From the NCBI GenBank assembly GCA_025929455.1, contig JAICMB010000028.1, positions 1-13,473 of the forward strand: DNA of 13,473 nt, written 5' to 3'. How positions within the stretch are numbered: the stretch's first letter is position 1; the number at the start of each line of letters is the position of its first letter. Shown one piece after another: positions 6,384-12,416 of this stretch. The notes beneath the pieces were generated by a model, which was not told the origin of the DNA, made no database searches, and saw only the letters and a list, made by a program, of their open reading frames with translations. Position numbers and translations under genes: made by a program. Origin of the DNA: Bryobacteraceae bacterium. GTDB lineage: Bacteria; Acidobacteriota; Terriglobia; Bryobacterales; Bryobacteraceae.

Positions 6384-7067
6384 ATGCCGATCGACTGGTT
6401 TCCGCTCTGGCTCAGTCTGCGCGTAGCCGCCATCGCGACGGCCATCGCGCTCACGCTAGGGCTGTGGATCGCGTGGATTCTCGCCAATCGCGACTTTCGC
6501 GGGAAAGAAATCGCGGACGCGGCGGTCACGCTGCCGCTAGTTTTGCCGCCAACGGTGCTCGGCTACTTTCTGTTGGTCGCGCTCGGACGCTTGAGCCCGT
6601 TCGGCCGCCTCTACGAGAGCATCACCGGATCGCCGCTTGTATTCACCTGGCCTGCTGCTGTCGTCGCGGCGCTGTTCCACTCCACGCCGCTGCTCATCAA
6701 GTCGGCACGTGCGGCGTTTGAAAGCGTCGATCGCTCGTACGAGCGTGCCGGACGCAATCTCGGCGCATCCGAACTGCGGCTGTTCTGGCGCGTTACGCTG
6801 CCGCTAGCGCGGCGTTCGATCGCGGCCGCGGGCGCGTTGGCGTTCGCCCGCTCGCTCGGTGATTTCGGCATCACGCTCATGATCGCGGGCGATATTCCGG
6901 GCCGTACGCAGACGCTGTCGATCGCGATTTACGACGCGGTCGAATCCGGCAATGGCGCGGTGGCGCGCACGCTGGTCATAGTCATCTCCGCCGTCGCGCT
7001 GATCATCCTTTCGCTCGCCAACCGCTTCGCGACAAATCCGTTCGGGCCGCGGCAGTCGGCCCTATGA
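6384..7067 (+). CDS. modB: Molybdate-type ABC transporter permease
   Basis: ModB is the inner-membrane channel of the molybdate (or tungstate) importer. The 227-residue protein has about five hydrophobic helices. Diagnostic stretches are LPLVLPPTVLGYFLLVALGR (about residues 50-69) and SPLVFTWPAAVVAALFHSTP. The EAA-like cytoplasmic loop RAGRNLGASELRLFWRVTLP contacts the ATPase. LGDFGITLMIAGDIPGRTQT then matches the ModB consensus, except that the usual Glu of LGEFG is Asp. The start at 6384 has no good Shine-Dalgarno sequence; TAGAAT at 6366-6371 could be a -10, which would give a very short leader. The stop overlaps the modC start by 4 nt (ATGA), so the two are coupled. The binding-protein gene modA, normally just upstream, is absent; ssb lies there instead. 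Related sulfate permeases are the main alternative. Confidence 0.92.
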   Translation: MPIDWFPLWLSLRVAAIATAIALTLGLWIAWILANRDFRGKEIADAAVTLPLVLPPTVLGYFLLVALGRLSPFGRLYESITGSPLVFTWPAAVVAALFHSTPLLIKSARAAFESVDRSYERAGRNLGASELRLFWRVTLPLARRSIAAAGALAFARSLGDFGITLMIAGDIPGRTQTLSIAIYDAVESGNGAVARTLVIVISAVALIILSLANRFATNPFGPRQSAL

Positions 7068-8134
7068 TCGCGGCGCGCATCCGCAAGGAGTTGCCGCCAC
7101 GCCGTGATTCGCGCGGTTTCACGCTGCAACTTGAGTTTGAAGCGGGCCCCGGGATCACGGCGATTTTCGGTCCCAGCGGCGCGGGAAAAACGCTGACGCT
7201 GGACTGTATCGCGGGCTTCATGACGCCTGACCGCGGCCGCATCCTGCTCGAAGACCACATTCTTTTTGACGCCGTCGCGCGCGTGAATCTGCCGCCGCGC
7301 GTGCGCCGCTGCGGCTACGTGTTTCAAAATTACGCGCTGTTCCCTCACATGAGCCTGCGCGCGAATCTGGAGTTTGCGGCACAGCGGTTGCGCGCGACCG
7401 AACGCCGGCGGCGCGTGACCGAAGCGCTCGAACGGTTTCATCTGGGAGAGGTCGGTGGGCGGCGGCCGCACGAGTTGTCCGGCGGCCAGCGGCAACGCGC
7501 CTCGATCGCGCGTGTGCTGCTGGCACAACCGCGCGCGCTGCTGCTCGATGAACCGGCGCGTGGCCTCGATGCTCCGCTGCGTGCGGACCTCTACCGCATT
7601 CTTCGCGAAGTGCGCGCCGAACATGACATGCCGATTCTGCTGGTCACGCACGATCTGGATGAATGCCTGGAACTCGCCGGGCGCATGTTGGTGTTGACCG
7701 ACGGAAAGCTGGTGCAAGCGGGCGAGCCCGCTGCCGTGGTCGCACATCCGGCGGATGTGGAAGTTGCGCGGCTGTTCGGTCTCTATAATCTTCTGAGCGC
7801 AGAAATCCGCGCACTCGACCCGGGGCGCAATAGCAGCCGCCTGCGCGTCGGCGAGCACGAGATCGCGGGGCGTTATTATCCGGGCCGGCTGATCGGCGAC
7901 CGCATCTGGATCTGCATCCGGCCGGACCAATTGCACGCGATGCCGCGCAGCGGCCGGCCGCAAGCAAATCAACTGCCGGCGGAACTGGAGAGCGTAGTGC
8001 CGCGACCGGGAGGGGTGCGGTTGCAGTTCGCGGGCGGGCTCGCGGTGAACGCCGCAGCGCGCGATGTCGACGGCACGGCTAGCGTTCGCGAATGGGTGGT
8101 GGAATTTCCGCCCGACGATGTGACGATCCTGTGA
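7064..8134 (+). CDS. modC: Molybdate-type ABC transporter ATP-binding protein
   Basis: This is the ATPase that drives the importer formed with ModB. All ABC motifs are present: Walker A GPSGAGKT (36-43), Q-loop FQNYALFPH (Gln88), signature LSGGQRQR (138-145), Walker B LLLDEP (159-164) and H-loop THD (His196). After Walker B the sequence is DEPARGLDAPLR rather than the more common DEPLSALD. Residues from about 240 to 356 form the C-terminal TOBE/MOP-like part, with WICIRPDQ and a final WVVEFPPDDV. This part is expected to bind oxyanion and regulate activity. Length (356) is normal for ModC. Its ATG overlaps the end of modB by 4 nt, and its TGA overlaps the GTG of the thiE-like gene (GTGA, 8131-8134). 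The three genes therefore form one translational unit. Specificity (molybdate, tungstate or sulfate) cannot be fixed from sequence alone. Confidence 0.92.
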   Translation: MIAARIRKELPPRRDSRGFTLQLEFEAGPGITAIFGPSGAGKTLTLDCIAGFMTPDRGRILLEDHILFDAVARVNLPPRVRRCGYVFQNYALFPHMSLRANLEFAAQRLRATERRRRVTEALERFHLGEVGGRRPHELSGGQRQRASIARVLLAQPRALLLDEPARGLDAPLRADLYRILREVRAEHDMPILLVTHDLDECLELAGRMLVLTDGKLVQAGEPAAVVAHPADVEVARLFGLYNLLSAEIRALDPGRNSSRLRVGEHEIAGRYYPGRLIGDRIWICIRPDQLHAMPRSGRPQANQLPAELESVVPRPGGVRLQFAGGLAVNAAARDVDGTASVREWVVEFPPDDVTIL

Positions 8135-8637
8135 AACGTTACTGCATCACGGATTCGCTGGACGTAGTCGCGCGCGCAACGGACGCGGGCGCGGACCTGA
8201 TTCAGATTCGCGCGAAGCAACTTGGCACGCGCGATCTGTTGCGTCTGGTCGAGCAGGCGATCGCGATCGCAGGACCTCGCGTACTCGTGAACACGCGAAC
8301 GGATGTCGCGCTGGCGTGCGGCGCGGCGGGCGTGCATTTGCCGGCGGATTCGGTATCTCCGCGGGCGATCGTGCCCGCCGGATTTCTGATCGCCTGGTCC
8401 ACGCACAACGTCGAGGAACTGAAGCGCGCGGAACGCCAGGGCGCCGCCTTCGCGGTATTCGGCCCGGTGTTCGACACCCCCGGCAAAGGCTCCGCGCTCG
8501 GACTCGCTGCGCTGCGCGATGCCGTTCTCTCCACCTCCCTCCCGGTTTTCGCACTCGGCGGCGTCACGGCAAAAAACGCCCCGCTCTGCATCGAAGCCGG
8601 TGCGGCGGGCGTTGCCGGCATTCGGCTGTTTTTGTAG
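8131..8637 (+). CDS. Short ThiE/TenI-family protein (thiamine-phosphate-synthase-like)
   Basis: ThiE joins HMP-pyrophosphate and thiazole phosphate into thiamine phosphate; TenI is a related tautomerase. The GTG at 8131 overlaps the modC stop and gives 168 residues, well below the usual 200-220. The barrel motifs are in order: RYCITD at 3-8, QIRAK (Gln25, Arg27, Lys29), GVHLPADS (Asp73), WSTHN (Ser90), GPVFDTPGK (Thr116, Lys119), ALGGVT (141-146) and the terminal GIRLFL. The phosphate-binding Arg, Lys and Ser are kept. The NDR motif, whose Asp helps hold magnesium in ThiE, reads NTR (Asn54-Thr55-Arg56). Several loops are shortened and the N-terminus starts directly at the first strand. It could be a compact ThiE, a TenI-like enzyme or a paralogue with another role, so I leave the symbol empty. 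Its 3' end is partly duplicated at 9540-9752. Confidence 0.82.
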   Translation: MKRYCITDSLDVVARATDAGADLIQIRAKQLGTRDLLRLVEQAIAIAGPRVLVNTRTDVALACGAAGVHLPADSVSPRAIVPAGFLIAWSTHNVEELKRAERQGAAFAVFGPVFDTPGKGSALGLAALRDAVLSTSLPVFALGGVTAKNAPLCIEAGAAGVAGIRLFL

Positions 8638-8676
8638 TTTCCACCGGGACGCGCGTGGCGCGTGCGCTATTGTACG

Positions 8677-9378
8677 CTACTTCTTCGATACAGCCACAAC
8701 ATTCAGAACGTAGGTCACGTCCACATTGAAGCCTTGCGATGGGTTCTCCGCGTGAATGTGCAGCGTGTGGGTAGCCGCTGTAAGCGGCGGGATGGTAGCG
8801 TATATGCCGTCATCCACCGCGGGCGAGAATATACCCGCCGGAACATTGCCGAGACCAGCTTGCGCGCAGGGCGCATCGAAAACATTGTCCTCGGGCAGGG
8901 CGACCGCAAATACGTCCGACTGCATCCGCTGAACGCGATGCACCGGTACACCGTCCAACTCGGCCGACACATTCGTTGCGCCGTCGATAGACGCAGCGGA
9001 CGCGGCTCTCAGGGCTTTTACTGAGACATTCGCCGGCCCCTGCCCGCACACGTTAGGAGTATTGATGTTCACGGCGTTTATCAGCGGGAAGAAAAGTACC
9101 CGGTCATCTGGTACTGAGCATGTACGCATCGCAGTCCCTCCGCCAAAAGTACCAGCTAAGAACCACTTGGACCCACGCTGCCCAATCATGCAGTTTGCGC
9201 CGGTGTTATCAAGCTGCGGGTTCACGGGAGTAGGGATCGACAGCGCCCACTCCTGCCATTTTGCGCCTAAGGTCTCCTGTTTGCCGTCATCCGCTTTGAT
9301 CGAGCCCGCTGCCGTGAGAAGGCCCAAACCGATGACTATCGCCAGAGCTGGTTGGTGTACTCGTGCGTTCCGTCGCAT
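8677..9378 (-). CDS. Predicted secreted protein of unknown function, 233 residues
   Basis: A signal peptide is evident: basic MRRNAR, a hydrophobic core at about 10-25 and a plausible cleavage after IKA (residue 29), so the mature protein should be exported. The mature part opens with a helical segment ending in KWQEWALSIPTPVNPQLD (40-57). Next come GANCMIGQRGSKWFLAGTFG and a segment with RTCSVPDDRVLFFPLINAVN. Further cysteines lie in NVCGQG and APCAQAG, so one or two disulfides are possible. The C-terminal half looks beta-rich and ends with a strand-like YVLNVVAV. I recall similar W..W....P..NP..D..G..C..GQ...WFLAG proteins in several phyla, but know of no function. An AGGAAG lies about 12 nt upstream of the ATG. 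The gene is convergent to the thiE-like gene (39-nt gap) and sits between it and the thiE remnant. By eye it is a little less GC-rich than its neighbours. Confidence 0.85.
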   Translation of the reverse strand: MRRNARVHQPALAIVIGLGLLTAAGSIKADDGKQETLGAKWQEWALSIPTPVNPQLDNTGANCMIGQRGSKWFLAGTFGGGTAMRTCSVPDDRVLFFPLINAVNINTPNVCGQGPANVSVKALRAASAASIDGATNVSAELDGVPVHRVQRMQSDVFAVALPEDNVFDAPCAQAGLGNVPAGIFSPAVDDGIYATIPPLTAATHTLHIHAENPSQGFNVDVTYVLNVVAVSKK

Positions 9379-9471
9379 TGAGTGTTCTTTCTTCCTTTGG
9401 AGGAGGTTCGGAGCTTCAGTGTTGCGGTTGTGCGCGTTCCAGCGCCCATACCGCTGATGAGAATTGGAGCG

Positions 9472-9500
9472 AATTTACCATCGCATTGTACGGTGGACAA
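9472..9500 (-). promoter_or_regulatory. Candidate sigma-70 promoter of the secreted-protein gene
   Basis: Read on the minus strand, TTGTCC (9500-9495) and TAAATT (9477-9472) are separated by exactly 17 bp, each matching four of six consensus bases. The start point would be near 9465, leaving a leader of about 87 nt before the ATG at 9378. The support is sequence pattern only. Confidence 0.4.
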
Positions 9501-9530
9501 GCCCAGCTCGCGCTAGCCCAGATCGCGCTA
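9501..9530. repeat. 15-bp tandem direct repeat directly upstream of the candidate -35
   Basis: GCCCAGCTCGCGCTA (9501-9515) is followed at once by GCCCAGATCGCGCTA (9516-9530), 14 of 15 bases identical. A degenerate third unit (ACCCGATCGG) may follow. On the minus strand the array abuts the candidate -35 of the secreted-protein gene. It may be a regulator-binding array or a slippage product at a recombination scar. Confidence 0.6.
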
Positions 9531-9539
9531 ACCCGATCG

Positions 9540-9752
9540 GTTGATTGCAGCCGAATGAGGTCGCGGTTGCAAACCCCATGGCGATGCTCGCCGAATCCTG
9601 CCCGGTCCCGCGCTGGGCTCGCGGCTCGGTCCGATGCGGTTCGCGCCACCGCCCTGCCGGTGTTCGCCTTGGGCGGGATCACAATCGAGAACGCTCTGCT
9701 GTGCATCGAAGCCGGCGCGCCCGGCATCGCAGGTATTCGTTTATTTCTGTAA
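9540..9752 (+). pseudogene. Decayed 3' remnant of a second thiE-like gene
   Basis: The last 33 codons read in one frame (9651-9749), from ALPVFALGG to GIAGIRLFL and then TAA. They match 26 of 33 residues at the end of the intact thiE-like protein (8533-8634). Just upstream, GLAARSDAV continues the match in the same frame. Further upstream, GPALG (9604-9618, matching SALG) is in a different frame, so at least one frameshift is present. An earlier stretch near 9560 (TCGCGGT...CCC) lines up with the FAVFGP codons, with the distance off by a few bases. Nothing upstream of about 9540 resembles ThiE, so the 5' two thirds are missing. The remnant is clearly diverged, so it is not a recent copy. Its TAA is 3 nt from the end of the convergent permease gene. 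Confidence 0.8.
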
Positions 9753-9755
9753 AGC

Positions 9756-12197
9756 CTACGTGAGATCGATGCGGTCCTTGTCCACCGCGATCCACGCAGG
9801 CACCGCAACCGCGCAGAACGACAGCGATGCAATCAGAGCCACGACGAATCCGAGCAGTGATGTGGTATACGGCGCAACGCCGTATAGCAGTTGCAAAATT
9901 GAATGGTACAGAAGGACGACCGCACCGATGCCGAATGCCTCTCCCATGAGTACGAACTGAAGCGTCTTCGACGCCAGCAGCCGCACGACCCGCGAGCGGG
10001 GCGCCCCGAGTGCCATCCGAATGGCGATTTCGCGTTTGCGAGCGGCGACGAGTTCCGCCATCACTCCGTATGCTCCGGTTACGGCCAGAACCGCAGCGCA
10101 CGCCGCAAACCAGAGCAGCAGTCTCATATTAAACCGGTGCCGCGCCATATTCGCATCGATCAGTTCGCCAACTGTTGCGTCTTCGGCCACGGCCTGGCTC
10201 GGGTCCATCGACGCAAGTACACGGCGCACAACCTTGCCAAGGTCCTGCTCGCTGCGATTGCCCCGAATGACGACATAGTGCGTCGGGGCTCCGGCCTGGC
10301 GGTATGGGAGAAAAACGCTCACATCCTCCTGCGCTACGTTGCGGTAGCGTGCGTCGCCGCATACGCCAACGATCGTGAGCCACTCCGAATTGCCGCCGAG
10401 CCGGATTCGCTGTCCCACTGCGTTGTGTCCGGCAGCCTCGATTTGTTTCGCGAGGTTGCGACTGACGATTACAACGGGCGCGCTCTTTTCGGAATCGTGC
10501 TCGGTGAAATCGCGGCCTTTGAGTAGCGGTGTACCGACCGTCTCGAAGTATTGCGGCGTTACCGATTCGTAATTGGCTTTGGGCAGCGCCGCTTCACGTT
10601 TGCGGCCGTCCTCGAACTCGAATTCGTACCCGCGCTCCCACCCGATAGTGCCTTGCAACGGCCGAAGCAGGACGGCCGCCGCGGACGTAATACCGGGCTC
10701 CGCTCGCAGCCGGGCGAGGAGTTCGCTGTAGAACGCTCGTCGCTTCTCCGGGTCGATGCTGCTCGATGCGAACAACCCGGTGCCGCGCAACTGCAAATTG
10801 ACGGTGAGCGCATCGCGATTTCCGAACCCGACTTCGGCCGACATCAACGCGCGATAGCTCAGCATGAACAGGCCGGCGGCAGCCAACATAATCACTGCCG
10901 CGAAGGTCTGCGCCAGAACGAACAGATTGCGCATTCGCAGGCTGCGCCGAGAAAGCGACGCGTGCGCGGCGCCTTCGCGCAGGACGCCTTCCACCCGCAT
11001 ACGCGCGACGGGCAATCCGGGCAGCATCGTGCATACGATCGCCGCTGTTACAGCCGCCGCGACCGCGAACGCCACGCTGGCCGGATTCAACGCCGCTTCT
11101 GTGAGTCGCGGAATGTCGGTGGGCGCGCAATATACAATCAGGCGAATCAGGCCCTCCGCGAGGGCCAGGCCAGTTGCGCCCCCGATAATCGCTAGAAATG
11201 CGCCCTCGGCCGCGAGTTGCGTCAGAATATGGCGGCTGCTCGCGCCGAGCGCAATCCGCGTCGCGATCTCCGGCGCGCGGCCCAGCACGCCGGAAATAAT
11301 GAGCAGGCTGGCGCTCAAGATGGCGGCAGCAAGCAACAGGATCGACGCGCCAAGCAGGATCCACAATTGCACGCGCGATGAGCCGGTCCAGTACTTCGGC
11401 AACGGCGTGACCACCGCGCGCTGCGAGCGCGAATATACGTCCGGATATCGTTGCGCGAGGCGATGAATCAACGTCTCGATCTCAACCGCAACGCGCTCAT
11501 GCGACACTCCTCGCTTAACGCGCCCGATTGCCTGTAGAAACGTTGCGGTGCGGCGCTCCACCACGTTTTTATCTGTGCCGAGCGGATACCAAAAGCCCGC
11601 ACCTCGTGGAAACTCCACTCCAGGACCCATGACGCCCGTGACTGTATAGCCCTGACCGTTTAACCGGATCATGTGTCCTACGATGCGCGGATCACTGCCC
11701 AAGTAGTCGCGCCACACGCGATGCGACACCATCACGACGTGCGGTGCTCCCACATGCTCGTCCGATGCCTTGAAATCGCGGCCAAGCATCGGTGCAACGC
11801 CGAGGACACGGAAAAAATCGTGCGAAACCGGCGTGCTTTCGATTTGGACGGGCGTGCCGTTCCTGGTTTCGAGCACTCGCGCGTAGCCGTACAGCGAGGT
11901 CGGCATCACGGCGACGTACTCGAGATCGGGAACGTTCTGCCGCAAGTCGCGCAACTCGGGATACGCCATTTCCTCAACGTATGTGCCTGCGAGCGGGTCG
12001 ACTTTTGTGATTACCTCGATCGAGTCCTGCCGTGGAAAGGGCAGCGGCCGCAGAACCACCGCGTCAACGAGCGAGAACATCGCGACGCTCATTCCGATTC
12101 CGATCGCCAGAATGGACGCAGCCGCACCATGCCCCTTGCGCGAATGCGCAAACGCGCGCGCGCCGGTTCTAAGGTAAGCCAAGGTGGTATCGAGCAA
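9756..12197 (-). CDS. ADOP-family ABC transporter permease (MacB/FtsX-like, duplicated)
   Basis: This 813-residue inner-membrane protein has two MacB/FtsX-like halves. The first half has a membrane segment at about 22-46 ending in VDAVVLRPLPFP, a periplasmic MacB-core domain (about 50-275) and three further helices between about 279 and 400. The coupling sequence RAPEIATRIALGA is at 307-319. The second half repeats this with a helix at about 425-447, a periplasmic domain (about 450-685) and three helices from about 690. Its matching sequence RKREIAIRMALGA is at 720-732. The architecture fits ADOP permeases, which are abundant in Acidobacteriota, usually lack a neighbouring ATPase and have uncertain substrates. 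The reading frame begins at TTG (12195-12197), just after an in-frame TGA (12201-12203), with no clear Shine-Dalgarno sequence. A second TTG 15 nt downstream is possible. The C-terminus (VPAWIAVDKDRIDLT) departs from the usual R.DP...LR ending. No ATPase gene is in the window. Confidence 0.93.
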   Translation of the reverse strand: MLDTTLAYLRTGARAFAHSRKGHGAAASILAIGIGMSVAMFSLVDAVVLRPLPFPRQDSIEVITKVDPLAGTYVEEMAYPELRDLRQNVPDLEYVAVMPTSLYGYARVLETRNGTPVQIESTPVSHDFFRVLGVAPMLGRDFKASDEHVGAPHVVMVSHRVWRDYLGSDPRIVGHMIRLNGQGYTVTGVMGPGVEFPRGAGFWYPLGTDKNVVERRTATFLQAIGRVKRGVSHERVAVEIETLIHRLAQRYPDVYSRSQRAVVTPLPKYWTGSSRVQLWILLGASILLLAAAILSASLLIISGVLGRAPEIATRIALGASSRHILTQLAAEGAFLAIIGGATGLALAEGLIRLIVYCAPTDIPRLTEAALNPASVAFAVAAAVTAAIVCTMLPGLPVARMRVEGVLREGAAHASLSRRSLRMRNLFVLAQTFAAVIMLAAAGLFMLSYRALMSAEVGFGNRDALTVNLQLRGTGLFASSSIDPEKRRAFYSELLARLRAEPGITSAAAVLLRPLQGTIGWERGYEFEFEDGRKREAALPKANYESVTPQYFETVGTPLLKGRDFTEHDSEKSAPVVIVSRNLAKQIEAAGHNAVGQRIRLGGNSEWLTIVGVCGDARYRNVAQEDVSVFLPYRQAGAPTHYVVIRGNRSEQDLGKVVRRVLASMDPSQAVAEDATVGELIDANMARHRFNMRLLLWFAACAAVLAVTGAYGVMAELVAARKREIAIRMALGAPRSRVVRLLASKTLQFVLMGEAFGIGAVVLLYHSILQLLYGVAPYTTSLLGFVVALIASLSFCAVAVPAWIAVDKDRIDLT

Positions 12198-12250
12198 AGA
12201 TCAGGGTAGCTTTTCCGCGGCTCCGCGTTAGAAACTCCGCACCTTTCCGG

Positions 12251-12272
12251 CGAAAACCTGACGAAAACCCGA
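12251..12272. repeat. 11-bp tandem direct repeat between the ADOP permease and treZ
   Basis: CGAAAACCTGA (12251-12261) is followed directly by CGAAAACCCGA (12262-12272), 10 of 11 bases identical. One unit is about one helical turn. It lies 54 bp upstream of the permease start and 145 bp upstream of treZ, in the 219-bp divergent spacer. It could be a binding site for a dimeric regulator of either gene; this is unproven. I find no convincing -35/-10 pair in the rest of the spacer. Confidence 0.45.
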
Positions 12273-12416
12273 CGCCAATTCTTTTTCAGCCTCTAAGAGC
12301 AATGGATCCAGTAACTTACGCCACCATTTCGAATCGTGCTCGGCTGGCATGTCACAACGTAAAATCCGCTTCATACGGGATAGTTTTCGGCTGCGGATAA
12401 ACAGAAAATTGAACTA

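Larger units (their letters stand above)
9379..9755. other. 377-bp stretch with no intact gene: leader of the secreted-protein gene, tandem repeat and thiE remnant
   Basis: From left to right it holds the leader of the minus-strand secreted-protein gene (about 9379-9465), a candidate minus-strand promoter (9472-9500), a 15-bp tandem repeat (9501-9530) and a decayed thiE 3' end (about 9540-9752). The remnant stops 3 nt before the end of the permease gene. I see no RNA gene or terminator in it. Confidence 0.6.

Noticed and set aside
6929..7972. Long antisense open frame (347 codons) on the minus strand
   Set aside because: It lies opposite modB/modC, whose motifs are complete. The antisense protein has a His/Arg/Ala/Gln-rich composition typical of the reverse frame of GC-rich genes.
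8092..8130. Earlier start for the thiE-like gene at 8092
   Set aside because: It would overlap modC by 43 nt and add residues unlike ThiE. The GTG at 8131 overlaps the modC stop by 4 nt, like the modB-modC junction, and leads straight into the first strand, RYCITD.
8649..8663. Small inverted repeat ACGCGC-GTG-GCGCGT between the convergent thiE-like and secreted-protein genes, as a terminator
   Set aside because: The stem is only 6 bp and no T-run follows on either strand. Such short dyads are common in this GC-rich sequence.
10551..11195. Plus-strand open frame of 214 codons within the permease gene
   Set aside because: It is opposite the secure ADOP permease and has a Gln/Arg/His-rich shadow composition.
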